The position numbers were made by a program, and so were the translations under genes. A stretch of DNA of 64,000 nt from Marchantia polymorpha subsp. ruderalis (taxonomy: Eukaryota > Streptophyta > Marchantiopsida > Marchantiales > Marchantiaceae): assembly GCA_037833965.1 (NCBI GenBank), contig AP031357.1, positions 10,498,001 to 10,562,000 of the forward strand. Reading direction: 5' to 3'. Below are positions 45,386-58,100 of the stretch, one piece after another (the stretch's first letter is position 1; each line of letters begins with the position of its first letter). The notes under the pieces were generated by a model. The model saw only the letters and a program-made list of their open reading frames with translations. It made no database searches and was not told the DNA's origin.

Positions 45386-47879
45386 GAGATTTCACATTTG
45401 AGCTAGTTCGATCATTCCCCATGTCTTTCTCTAAGAATGCAACATTGAGTTCTCTCCTCGATCCTTCAGAATGGACATGATGCACTTGTCTGTCCTGGCA
45501 TTGAAGCGAGTTGACCTCCCAGTAAGGGTAACTTTAATTTTTGTTCGCGTTGCTCACGGAAGAAGAAGCAGAAGATGAGCAAGAAGATCCAGGAACAAGG
45601 TCCTGAAATGTCCAAGGTGAAGATCATGGCAATGAATGAGGTGGTGATCACAGAGCCGTGGTTGTCGTTTCTTTCGCTTGTCTAGAAGCTCGAGACAATC
45701 AAGGTACTGTAATTGATGGAATGATAGTACAGTATATCCATGAGCAATGACATCAAAACATCCAAGTATATGGCTATGGAGAAAGATTAACTCTTGGTTT
45801 CTCATGCACTCAATGCACATAGAGCTATAGTATTGGTATAGTTTGGAACAACAATTTCCAAGGTTTGGGGTATAAGATAACGCGAAGGGATTAATTCTTT
45901 GTCTCTTTGACCGTTGAGATATAAGAAATTATAAAAACCAACGGATAAAAGTGAATGACGCAGAGCATGTCACAGTAACATCTAAACCATTCATCGAGAT
46001 TGTTAGAGTATCTTACATGCGATATGATATACAAGGATTGCATGTGAGAGGAAAGAAAGCAGGGGAACTGTGAAACTTTTGTGCATTTATTGTCAGAAAT
46101 CGGTGAGTGTTCAGCATTTGACCTGGATTTCCAGGAACTTGTGGATCGATTTGCATTTCCTTCAGGGTCCTCTAAGTGGAAGGATGGTGGTGGAAGGATT
46201 CGTAGAACTTGTAGAACTCTTATCCAGGCAATGTCGTTCCTGGAGTACAAGTGCTAGCAAGAAAGGTCGAGTTCATGCTTGTTTCGAATAATGTAGATCT
46301 CATTTTATGTTAGCTTCTATAAGCTTTCCATCCTAGAATTGCCCTTTTATGACACAAAAGTGCATGTTAATGCGTTTTGCATAATGAGCGAACATTGGGA
46401 TTTTGCGCTAGACACAAGCTATACCTCATGATGGACCTGATGTGCATGAAGTGTGCCTCTTCGCAAGCAAGCCTAGAAACTCCGTTACCATCACAACATG
46501 TCGTGAGACTTCAAGTAGCTCTTTGAACTGAATCCTGATGCTCATTGAAATTTCTCCATATGAAGAAAGTACGTTGCAGAACACACCATGCTTCTGGTGC
46601 ATAAATCAAAGGATGCAACAAGCGAATAATGCTTTAGTGACAAAACCTGAGTATCCTGTGGCAAGAGCTTGCGGGAAAATGGCGAGAAAAGTGGTGAAGG
46701 TGTTATAAACCCGCTCAAGTTGATGCTGCCGGTTCCAGAAAAGCTCCACATTCCGAGCTAAAAAATAACGCAGGCATTGCAGTTTGATGATATTTCTTGA
46801 AACATCACTAGGACGTCTTTTGATGACATCTTGTGTGACACTCCAGCACAGCAACAATCTTTCTTATAACTGAACTGTTCCATCAGTCTGTGATCTGATC
46901 ATCTGGACCAAAATCTCCTCTTTCATGTTATCAGCTCATGATCATTTAGTAAGGCCTTGGGCAAACCAGGCTGTTTTGGATAATAATTGTCCTTTCTTAA
47001 TGACATCAGTTCTTACGCTCATTCACAAGTATTCCAACCCTGCGACCGGAAGCAGCCGGTCCCCAGTCACCTTACACACCGAGAGGTACCTAAGTTTTAA
47101 AGGTGAGGGACTGGATCATGGATGCTATTATGGAAAGTTACAGTACCAAATAATACAACTCTTTGCCGGAGAAAAACAACGCCATAACTTTGACTTCTCT
47201 ATGTGTAATTTGGGTCTACCCCTCGAGGCAGAGAGTGCTTTAGAACTTATTCATTGTCAAAGAACATAAGTAATTTTTTTCTTCAATGTCCAAAAGGTCA
47301 AATATACCCTTTCCATTGATTTTTAACACAGGTTACTATCAAATTTGGGATGACCTGATGAGGATAATTGAGGGAAAATGGAGCTCAATCGAAGTATACA
47401 GTCTTTGCAATCGTGTACATGAGAGTATACTCAATAATGATATTAAATGTTAGTGATCACCTCATACAAGAATCTTGTTATGAAAAGCGTTGGTGTCAAT
47501 ATCCTGAGCATGTTTTGGAAGTTAGGATATTGTAGAGGGAGTTTCATTGTGATGACCACGTTACCTTTCTGGTTCCGTCTCGGTTTGAATAAATACAGTC
47601 CTTCAAAGGATCGAAATCTACCGAGTGGGACATTTTTTCAATCGAAGAAGTTCTTCCAAAAAAAACAATTAGGCCATCACAATTGTTTAAACTGTTATTC
47701 CTGCTCTACTGAACAAATAAATAAATGCAGCAGAATTGGCTTTCTCGTGCCACATCACAAGTTCTCGTGGAGTCAGTACAGGACAGCGACAATTGTCGAC
47801 GCTCGGAAAGATTGTTCTGAAGGCCCACGTTCTGATTCGAAAGCAGGAGCAAGAACTGAGTTCGAGTGTGTGTCTCTCA

Positions 47880-48005
47880 AGCCCACACGAGAAGGAATAT
47901 GTGGGCACCCCCGCTTGCCGATAAGAGTCTGAGGTTATGAACACATAATTCTTCAATTTCGGGAATGGCCGCCGTGCGGTTGTGCAACTCCCTGCTTCCA
48001 TCGCT
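47880..48005. repeat. Diverged dispersed repeat, copy 2
   Basis: Second member of the pair with 45262-45385, in the same orientation, about 2.6 kb away. Confidence 0.35.
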
Positions 48006-48917
48006 GTCTGTGGTAAGATCATATACTTAAGCTCGCGTTAGCTCGTGTTTCCCGTCTTCCTCGTTTTCACGCGATCGAGGAATGTCAAAAGCTACACCTG
48101 AATATTTTAGATGGAATTCATTGTGCCATGTCATGGAAGCAAAGCGAGTTCCTTCGAGACTTTCAATACTGCCAATTCGGTGTTGTGGAAAGAATGGCCA
48201 TATGCTAACTCCTTCCACTTTCCTCTCGTTGAGGTTTTTGGATTGGGAATGGTGAATTTTGTAAAGAAAGTCTGTCGCGAGGTAGGGATGTTGGAGAAGA
48301 GTTTTTGCAATTCTCATCCGAGGACTCTACGATTGGATTCATGTTCTTGGTGCTAGTTAAACTCTGTGCTCAATTCTTCGTTTCACTTCAATTTGTTGCG
48401 GATTGTTAAACGACAGTTGTTTTGATCGAGTGTTTCATGAATTTGATATCCTTCTTCTGTGCAGTTGATCTTTGCGAATTGTCTTGTCCGTCTTGTGAAT
48501 TCGCCTTGGAATACATATGCAGTCGTCTAAATTCCTTGTTTTTTGTAAAGTCACACTTCCGAAATAATAATGTCGCTTTAAAGAATCCGACTTGATTACT
48601 TTTGCAGTTCGTCCTTAGTCAGTGCCCGCAACGTACATCCCGGTTCTGGCTGAGGCTTGCTTGCTGACTCCAGAAGAGCTCGTTCTTAGGATCAGGCTGT
48701 CGGAAAATCACAAACTCGTTTTCTCAAGTGAGGGCTGTGTCCTTTGTAGTGTGCACATATTGCCTCCTCTTAGACGTGTATAGCAGACTCGGAGACCCAA
48801 CTGCAGCCTGACAGCTGATTGTGTTGAACATTTGATTAGGTTCGTAAAGTTGGTTGGACGCGGGACGCATTCAGCTTCCAAGGAGCTTTTAAGACAGGAT
48901 TCTCACACACAGCCGCG

Positions 48918-51247
48918 ATGAGTACTTCTCACATTACGAAGGCCGCAAGCGATGGTATGTGTATTAATCTGGATTGCTCTTGTAAATCTGCGTGGTTCTC
49001 AGGATTTTGAGCTAGTTTTTACCTGATAATTTCAATTGAGATTGCTCTTGAAGCACACTTACTTATCCCTATGACCTCTATAAATACACGTCAAATCACT
49101 TAAACCTGCCTATCAAATCGTTTCACGAAAATCCATCAGTCTCGCGAATATAGCAAAAGCAGGAACGGCTTGACTGATCTTTCATAATGCCTAATCTGAA
49201 TCCTAATCTTGTCGAAGGATCTGGGCAGTGGTGGGAGGACGATAGGGATTCAATACATTCTATATCCTATCAACAGTGACATATGTTAAGACACACGTAT
49301 CACTGTGATCCTAGAGCTCTTATGTATCACTGTAGAGCTCTAGAGCTCTATCATATACGTCATCTAGAGCTCCAATTCATATTCCATCGGTATCTGTTAA
49401 TGTGAATTTTCGTGGACTTACTCAAAGCTGCAGCAGAGTCTCCCTTATCATAAATAAGGAAAGTCCATGATGATGAGTGGAGTTTTGAAACCTGCAGACG
49501 TTGCAGGCCAAATTCCTTTGGCGAACAAGAGATGCTTGAGTTGTGAAACCAATGATATCAAAGGTTTGACCGAGGAGGCAGCCAAGAGCTTATTGTCGCA
49601 GGTGAATGTCTTTGGTTCAGTTTGTGAGATTTCATACGGCAATGATGTTTTTCCTAGTTAAATGTGCGGTCAAGACGATGAGGTTTCCGGACTACGAATT
49701 TATGCTTTAACGAGCATCAAGCAATATCAATAACCATAGAGTTGATTGTTTGCACACGGGGGCGCCGATCGCCACAACTCAGGGATTAACCTACAGTTTG
49801 CTATCACAGGTTATCTTTTTAGACATAATACGAGTATTTCGCAGCCTTTTGTGGGGTTGTGGGAATTGTTCACTCTTTTGTTGGTTTTCAAGGTAGATTA
49901 TTGAGTTTGAAGCTTTCAAATCTTAGGGAAAAAAATATGACTTTTTTGTTTTGCATATTTGTCCTTTCAGTTTCTGTAAACACTATGATACTTCTTTAAT
50001 ACTTGAGGTTTAGTCTAGTCTTCAAGCTTATTCATTAAAATATTCGCATGTTTAAATATCTGAAGGATTGAATCACGTATGTGCTCATTGTGGCTTTGTT
50101 GTTGATCTAGACCCCAGAATGGGAAATTCTGGACCTTGATGGGAAGCTCCAATTGCAGAGGAGCTGGAAATCGAAGAACTTTTTAAAAGGTTTAGAATTT
50201 TTCCAGCGCATTGGAGAAGTTGCAGAGTTAGAAGGTGAGCACTGACTACTAGATATCAGCAACCAGATATGAGATTATTATTTGCTCCGTTTTGACAGCA
50301 AGATTGCTCTCTTTCGCTGCTGTAATCTAATAATATCATCTGCCGATAAATATCTAGCAACTGTCTTTGGAAATTTACTCTTTCAGATCACTTCTCTGAC
50401 AATTATCGGTGAACAGACTTGTCTGGTTTTTGTTCTCCTTGATAACAAGATCTAGTGATTGTGATTCCTTTGCAAGCCATTTGACCTAAGGATCTGGATC
50501 TTTAATTAGAAGCAGTTAAACCCATAGCTAAGACACTAAGCCCTTTTACTGATTTTCTGAACATGAAAAGGGTTGTCGGGAATCAGACGTCAAGTGTTAT
50601 ATGCGTAAGTATCAAACACATATGTAAGGTAATTCCTTATTTTATTGGACACTAAGTAGCTGGGCTGGCATCTCTCAGTACAAAAGATAGGGAAGAAAAT
50701 AACAGTCTCTCTGTGGCTATGTGCAGGCCATCATCCAGATTTACACCTTGTAGGCTGGAATAAAGTGACCGTAAACATTTACACTCACTCAATAGGTTCT
50801 TACTCTCTTGCGAAATTTTTTGGATTTTTTTTAAGCTGTTTTAAGCAAATTTCTTTCTATGGTCTTCAGGCCATTCCAGGCACTTAGTTGGATATCAGCT
50901 CGTACTCACTTAGACTGGAAATCGTCATTGGAGAAGGAGCTACATAAAATATGTCTTTTTTGTTGCTGTATCGAATTAGTACTTGCAGGTGAGGTGAGAT
51001 ACATTACTGTATAACGTCTATTCTCTCATTGTTGTTGGTTAGGCTGAGAAACAACAAAGTGCCGATGCATTCCTTTCATGCACCCTGCTGTGTCCACGAA
51101 TCTCACATGTGCTTGTGATATGTCATCTTTTTCCATGCAGGTGGGTTGAGTGAAAACGACTTTATACTTGCTGCTAAAATCAACGCTTTAGACTGCAAAG
51201 AACTTCTACGGAAGGGTGCACCAAAACAATCTGCTGTCTCAACTTAA
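48918..51247 (+). CDS. PCD: Pterin-4a-carbinolamine dehydratase (PCD/DCoH family), five exons
   Basis: Dehydrates 4a-hydroxytetrahydropterin, recycling the cofactor of pterin-dependent hydroxylases; related plant proteins also act in chloroplasts or mitochondria. Exons are 48918-48954, 49459-49601, 50111-50234, 50727-50795 and 51141-51247. All junctions are GT-AG with matching phases, giving 159 residues. The product reads LANKRCLSC (N-terminal Cys motif of plant PCDs), LTEEAAKSLLSQTPEWEI, the core FLKGLEFFQRIGEVAELEG, the active-site block HHPDLHLVGWNKVTVNIYTH, then GGLSENDFILAAKINALD. This matches the family pattern of histidines, aromatic, histidine and aspartate. There is no obvious long transit peptide. 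Exon 1 is short, and an alternative start is ATG 49467 in exon 2, with exon 1 non-coding. An in-frame stop lies just before the exon 2 acceptor. Function firm, N-terminus less so. Confidence 0.9.
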
Positions 51248-51460
51248 AAGAGTGTAGTGTGCACTTTATGCTAGATCACCATGTTGTGGTGCTTTATTTT
51301 CAAAGAGCAACAAACTTGGCGACTCGTATATATGAGGAGGTCTAAAAGTAAACGAAGCAGTAGTAGTCTGTACATATGCGGGATCTCCAGAGCTGAAAAC
51401 ATTATTAAACACTGCGGCGTTTTGTTTTCACCTTGTTATCTTCATTGAATGTGTATCTGT

Positions 51461-51610
51461 TCATGAAATGCTCCGTTGTAGGAACATGGATGCAGGAATA
51501 AGAAGTTAATAGAACATTTAAAACTTGTGTCCATATCATGAAATGCTCCGTTGTAGGAACATTTATGCAGGAATAAGAAGTTAATAGAGCATTTAAAACT
51601 TATGTCCATA
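51461..51610. repeat. Tandem duplication, two units of 75 bp
   Basis: Units 51461-51535 and 51536-51610 begin TCATGAAATGCTCCGTTGTA and differ at only a few positions. They lie 214 bp past the PCD stop codon, likely in its 3' untranslated region or just beyond. Confidence 0.85.
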
Positions 51611-51899
51611 GTGTTTCTCTGGCTACTCTCAATGTCACAGAAGATGGTGATGAAGGGTACTTCGAGAATTTACCCAGCTACTTCGAGACAGTAATTGGCG
51701 ATGATGAGGTCGTCGTGATTTTGCTTAGCATTTGGTTCTCACTATGATCACAGCGTTCCGCTTTTAGTTCTGAATTGAGTATTGCATGGTGATGTCTAAT
51801 TGTTTTTATATATATATATTCCTTTATGTTGCATTTGTCTGTTGTATCATCTTTGACAACCGACCAATAAATCAAAAGGAGAATTTGCTTCACTTTCAT

Positions 51900-53027
51900 A
51901 TTAATACTATTACCACTTCTCAGTGGAAGACTATGAGCAATCTGGTGTCCATCATTCCAGTATGCAATAAATGGCTGAGCTTTACAAGAATGAGCTTTAG
52001 CCCAAGCTTTCCTCTCTAGGTCAGGGGACAGGTATTTTACTGCGGGAGATAAGAAAACCTTTACCATGAACTGAAAACATCAGAAGATCGTCATCTGACG
52101 TGCCCATTTACCATGCTTCAAAGAACCTGAGCGATACATCTAAAAATTAATTCGATGTGTTATGAATTATGTTCTGCCGAGTGTATGATGGATCACAGGT
52201 GTTCAGATGGTACAAGTGCCCATGTTCCATGATGACGAGAGCTTTCACAAATTCACAATGTGAAAGTGATCTATGTGTATTTGTCCATCATGACTTCCGT
52301 AATTTGAAAAGCATTTAAAAGTCAGCTGGTTAATGTTGTTTCTGGTTCAAGTGAAGTTATGTAGGCCTTCACATTCTTATAGCAAAAATTTAACGACATA
52401 TAGGTGTCCATGAGTAGAAAACTGTAGTCTCTTGAAACCAAGGGTCATGAAGTCTGCATCAAACTAAGACTCTAAAAAGTATGTCCGGTGACGTTTGACC
52501 TTACGTACTATGTGAGTCACACCCGGCATGTAAGCGAGGCGATCTTAAATGTTTCAGACCACAGGACGAGCTCAGTCTTAGGAAAGAAATAATCTTCCAA
52601 ATCCAAACGTAGTTAGTCAGATCTTAACTGTAAGGCATACTAAGTTTAGGTTTTGACTAAATTCGCTATTCGATAATCATTTCATGACACTCTAAATCCT
52701 CTTTGTTTGTGATCCCATGGTCTTCATGTGTGTCTTCATGTGTGTTAATCGCCTTCCAGACTATCTACATCTCATAAGTCCCAGTAAACAAGAAGTCTGT
52801 GTGGTATTGCAGCATCATGTGCTTAAATTTTCTACACGTCAACACAGACACACACATGTGCAATTGTCTACATGTCCATGATGATATAAGTATGTACCCT
52901 GTACAGGTGGCAGTTTTCGCGTAGACCAGTCATATTCTATGGGTTTTTTCAAGACTTCATTTCTATGAATCTCTAGCGCGAGACCCATATATAGCTCAGC
53001 AGGTGATAAATTTCCTCTCAAAGTCAT
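51900..53027 (-). CDS. Unrecognised host gene, at least two exons, convergent to PCD
   Basis: Exon 1 is 53027-52898 (ATG, MTLRGNLSPAELYMGLALEI...EYDWSTRKLPPVQ), ending in a GG/GTACAT donor in phase 1. Exon 2 starts at 52039 after CTTATCTCCCGCAG, and its two leading bases complete the split codon, continuing KYLSPDLERKAWAKAHSCKA and PFIAYWNDG. The matching phase, good acceptor and protein-like composition support a real gene. The 3' end is not defined: the frame stays open to 51678, but the true exon may end earlier (start value approximate). The product looks like a small soluble protein of about 90-130 residues. I do not recognise the family. A GC-rich region lies upstream, as at the other gene starts of this window. 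Confidence 0.55.
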
Positions 53028-54536
53028 GATTATGAAACCCGTCGTAAGATTTTTTCATACGAGGTAGCAGCGGTCGCAGTGTACGATGGTGTGTGTTTCT
53101 CGGCAATGAGTACTCGGGGCAGGGTAATCTGACTTCGCACACTGCAGCCACCTCTTATCCACTCTGAGAATTCGTGCTTCTTGTCATTCATGATTCGTGC
53201 TTGAAGCATTCAGCATTCGTCCAACCGGAGTTTGAATCAGGTCTTGGAGATATGACGACACTGGCCAGTTTCTGATGGGGAAACATGTGTTTTCTGACAC
53301 GTGGTCAGACAGTTCTTCCTCTGTGCAAATGGCAAACTTTGTTTCTTCTCAGGCTGAGGCTGAGTCGGCACTCAACGTTTCTGCAAACTCCTGAGCCCTC
53401 CTCTCTATCTGAGAAATCTGCTGCTGCTCCTCCTCTTCATGATCATCATCATCAGGTTCTCGGATTTCACCGCTGTGCCTCGAGAATCTGCCATCCACCC
53501 ATCATTGCGTGTGAACTGAAGCCCGTCTTTCCCATCCCCTCCCGTCCGCAGGACCAGTCTACTCCAGAGTGTCTGCAATTTCCACCATCACGACGAATCT
53601 GCGGACTTCCGCTCACCATCCTCCTCTAGAGAAACGAAACACACACGCGCACACACACACCACGAGCGGCAGCAACCCTCGGCTCCACTGACGACCACGG
53701 ACCATTTGTGTGGGAGAGTTGTTTCGACAATTTTGTCGAAGAGGCTTGCTCCCATCCGACTCGCTCATGCATCTCGAATTCGGATGGGAGAAAAGTCAAA
53801 GCGCCACACGGGAAGTCCAAGCCCCCGAGCGACTTTCAGAGAGGGGGTAGGGGGAGGGGAGGCATGGTTCGTTCCGCCGTGTTTGACCCAGACCCCGCCT
53901 GTCAGCCATTATGGCCGCCATGGCAGCCAAGGCAGGTTTTGTTTGTAGCACGATTTAAGCATCTACGTGCTGCGGGAGCCTTGCATGTAGCTTTTGCTAT
54001 CCCTCGGCATCGCCTCGTTCGAATTGGATCGTCGCGAGTGAGCGGGCCGAGGTAAATCTGGACGCTGGCCCTGATGGGAACTGGAGGTAAATTTAGGTAA
54101 CGTCCGCACGTCATGCGTTTGTTCATAACGTGCTCCATGACCCCTTAACTGCTCGCATATTCCCCAGATGCAGATACTTATGGCGGCCCAAATTTGGTAT
54201 ACGATCCCCCCCTGTGCTAATCACCGAGCGCAAGTACACACGCGCACTCGCGCACTCTCTCTCTCGCTCCCCGTCTCCATCTCCTTCCAGGTCTCCCGGT
54301 CAAAGGACATGAGGTTTGGCTGCGAGTCGTTGACGTGGATGGCCGTGGTTTTTGTTGACCGCGGCTCGCTCGCTGCCCATTTGACCTCACCACAACCTCG
54401 CTCCTCAACTGTTTCCTCGAATTTTCAGCTCACCGTGTCCGAGCCCTGCACTGCGTAGATCTTCAGCACCACCTTTGGGTCCAGTCTCCCATTGCTTTCT
54501 GCTTGATCCGTGGCTATGTTTTGTTTGTCCCTTACA
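53028..54536. promoter_or_regulatory. GC-rich region upstream of the unrecognised minus-strand gene
   Basis: A GC-balanced to GC-rich region with CA/GC dinucleotide tracts (53640-53662) and a CA then CTCTCT tract (54235-54275). No open frame here has a recognisable product. By analogy with VAMP72 and URI it is likely promoter and leader DNA. Confidence 0.35.
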
Positions 54537-54546
54537 GTATTGCTGG

Positions 54547-55096
54547 GAGAGATTTGTTTGATGGGACCCCTGCGGAAAGTAATTTGCTTGATGTGAACCC
54601 TCGGGTTTAGTTTTACCCGATAGGACCCCAACGACAGTGTGCCGTCGGAAATAGTTTTTGTAACTACGATTACTACTAGTTATAATGCGGAAATTACAAT
54701 AAGAGATCAATCCTTAATTATAATTTCTAGTGGATTATCACGGGAACAAAGATCGATTTTGCTCGAAGTGCAATTTGTTGTGCTTCAATTCTTCCAATCG
54801 CAAAGATTCGCGAATTTCTCTGTTGCCTCCCACCTGCACACTCCATCCGTAACCCTGCGTGGTCCGAGCTCAAGTCTCTATACAGATACAGAACAACAAC
54901 ATAAAAACAAGTGAGTATGATGGTGTGCGAAGTCCACTCTGTCTGCGGGTGCGATGGAATCGTTACACTCTCTTTAGTTGTTATTAGAACATGGGTGACG
55001 GTGCATCGTTCATGGGGTCCCATCGGGTAAAATGAATCCTGAAGAGTCCCATCAAGCAAATTACTTTCCGCATGGGTCCCATCAAGCAAATCTCTC
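54547..55096. mobile_element. Mutator-like MITE (non-autonomous DNA transposon), 550 bp
   Basis: About 100-bp terminal inverted repeats with GAGAGATTTG at the tip. The left end reads GAGAGATTTGTTTGATGGGA and the right end is its near mirror, ending CAAATCTCTC. Each arm holds two or three subterminal copies of a TTTGCTTGATGGGAC-like unit. Flanks GTATTGCTGG (54537-54546) and GTATTGTTGG (55097-55106) form a 10-bp target duplication with one mismatch, in the size range of Mutator-like elements. The interior has no transposase-like product, so it depends on another element for movement. Arm divergence is modest, so it is not very old. Confidence 0.75.
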
Positions 55097-55106
55097 GTAT
55101 TGTTGG

Positions 55107-58100
55107 ACATTTGCACATTTTCAGACAATCGGTTCGGAATAGATTACCGACATATCGAGCTAGAGTTGACAGAAACGGGTTGACATTTTTGTATCTCTAT
55201 GAGACAGGTATTTTAACGTATAAAGAGACGAATCTACAAATAGAACTTCATTCTGCAGAATTTTCTTCAAACTCTGGATTCTATCTAAAACCAATCGATG
55301 TGTCGAATGTCACTGGAGTAAATGTTTGGGATCCTAAAGTTCGCCCTTGATAATCCGATAAAGACCATCTGTGATCGAAGGACTCGTAAAGCACGCTGGT
55401 CCAACCATACTTTAAAAAAAAAAAACTTTGCTCTTTCGAAGTTAATGTATGAAGCAGAAAGGGTTTTGCTAGCGAAACAAAATGCTTTACTTAAGTTTTT
55501 ATCTCATGCAGAACAGAAATCTTAAACGATTGGATATGTTTGAAACTTAAGTTATCATATGTTCGAATAAATAAAATGCCAAATTGATACATGTACATTC
55601 AAATGATAGCTCAAGCAAAAAGTGACGATATGAAATCCACCAGCAATCCTTTTGCGATATGTTCATGATCCTTTTTTCAACCAAAAATTACGAAGGTAAC
55701 TGATAATTTTCAGTAAATGGTGAAAGGAAAAGTTTTATTTCTTCTAGGATAAAAATCTGTTTAAATTGATTCGATACACTCGTCTTGAATACATAAATAT
55801 TTTGAATATTTTTCTTAAAATTTTTGAAACCGGAAAGAAAATGAATTTCATTATTTGGAAAATTAAAAATTCATTATTCAAAAATGATAATTATAAGAGT
55901 GTTGAATGATAATGATTATGAATGACTGGAATTTTTATTCGTTTCGAATGAATGCAGAATAATTTAGTTTTTCATTATATAACTAAAAGTAAATTATTCT
56001 GCATTCATCACAAGAATAAATAATAATTTTAAATTAGATTTAGCAATATATCCATCACAATAATAAAGTTTGCAGATTCAAAAATTGTAACACGACTAAA
56101 ATATTCTAAATTTATCATCTTTATGGGAAATTTAATTGTATACCATGAAATTTTTTAAGAATTTTAATTTTATTAGACAAATGTATTTACATCAAAGCAT
56201 TTTATGATCAATATTTTTGTACACATATATGGAATATAAATATGATTTATTTAATAATTTGCATGAAACTTTCTGATCAGATTGTAAATTAAATAAAGAA
56301 AACATGTCCGTATTTATCTCAAATACATCTTCTTAGAATTTTGAATACCTTCAAATTGAACTCTTGGTGATTATCCATATTATTGGGTAAACACTAAGAG
56401 AAGTTAAATATAACGTCTCCAAGTGATATGTAGAAAGTTTATTTTTCCACTTACATATCATTGTACTTATATACAACATATGCATGACTACTTCTTGCAT
56501 TCTGTGTAGGTTATAATAAGCAGCATGATTCATTTTTTTCTGGACATCATTAGATGGTTCCACATGAGAAATTCCATATCAATAGATTGTTTAAATTTGA
56601 TGGTACATCATGACGGAGGTCTTGAAGTACGAAACTTCAAATTATGATATTATGTAAACCTAGCCTCTACACCCTTCATTGTTTCGGTACTTGTTCGACT
56701 TGATGGAAACGAACCATTTTCATTTTGCCTCCTCGGAAATCGAGGTGAATCATATTGGTTATTTTTTTATTTCTTTACTTATTTACATTTGAGAAAAACT
56801 TTGCATTGAAATATACACTATTTTATGAAACAAAAATTATTTTCACAAGTTCAAATCTCCAACTGAGGATCTCCCGAAAAGCAAAAATGTTTTTTTTTTC
56901 CTGCAATAAATACTGCTCTAAGATGTTGTATAGATGGATACAACTCAAGCTGATTCAAGGGTGGCATTGTTGATTGACATGGAAGTCTTATGTTAGTCCA
57001 TAATCATCTACAAACTAATACCTTACAATAATAATATCATGGAAATTGTGATAGACATAAAAATATGCAAAGTGTAGGGCATTTAGGAAATTAAAGATAC
57101 TTTGATCCAACCAATTTGATGACATCTTATATATGACGTTTGATTTCTATGTGATATTTAAGTGATTGTGATGATTTCTTGTTTGTTCGTACACACAAGC
57201 TTACGTTTCAAAATATAAACATCTGACTTCAGCGCGATTCAAAGAATGGCTATTTGTGTTTTTTCAAATCCTCGAGCTTACTTTCAGTCTTGAAAAGCCT
57301 CATTCTGTTAATTTTACCTCGATTGAATGCTGTAAGTATCACTGACTTGATTGTGGATCACTTGGAACCTTTTTTTTTTAGAAATATGGTGCGAAATTTT
57401 TTATAAGCAGATCCATGTTATAAGGGTGATTCATTCTCAGATACATGAAGTTTTCTAAATTGAAAATACTGTTAAATGATAATCCATTTATTATCATATA
57501 TGTGATATTTTAAATGGCTTTAGAATTTTTCATACGTTCCTCATAAATATATATACACGACAGGAGAAGAAAACTTATTACTCATAGCTTTATTTTACTG
57601 GAAAAAACAAGTATGTGCTTAAGGATCGATAATCATGTCAGAAATTCCTAATTTCCCAAAATTACCTTTGGAATGTAGATGGTCAAAGGAGAAACTTTAA
57701 TAAGGTTAAAAAGAATTCGAAGTGGAAGTCAAAACGAAGAAAATATGGTAAAATCATATCCACAATAATATCTCTCCTACGATCAAATTTTTCTAGCTAT
57801 AAAACTTATTGACTAAACCTTTAGTTTACCCAAAACAAACGCTATTTCTCCATCAGAATTAATAACTGTGCAGAATGCTCCAACTTTTGAGAAGTATAAT
57901 CCACATTAGTTTGGTGCACAAAGTGGATGTTTCGATCGATTAGGAGAATCGATGCCTACAATAATTCTCTGCGATAGTTTCCGTAATCGCAAGCTGAGGG
58001 TGAACTATCATTAATAGACCAGTTTTGCCATCCATGTACTCAGTAGAACTGCGTAAAGACCGCTCATCCGAAGACGGATCCAAAAGCAAAAGCTGGCTCT

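Larger units (their letters stand above)
39071..48917. other. Long gene-poor interval
   Basis: No gene that I can support in nearly 10 kb. 39.8-43.2 kb is mostly AT-rich. Frames of 60-160 codons in the GC-balanced parts (41839-42096 minus, 43532-43957 minus, 46925-47269 plus, 47447-47932 plus) lack recognisable domains and may be remnants. Two hairpins and a diverged repeat pair are listed separately. The end near 48600-48917 probably contains the promoter and leader of the PCD gene. Confidence 0.4.
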
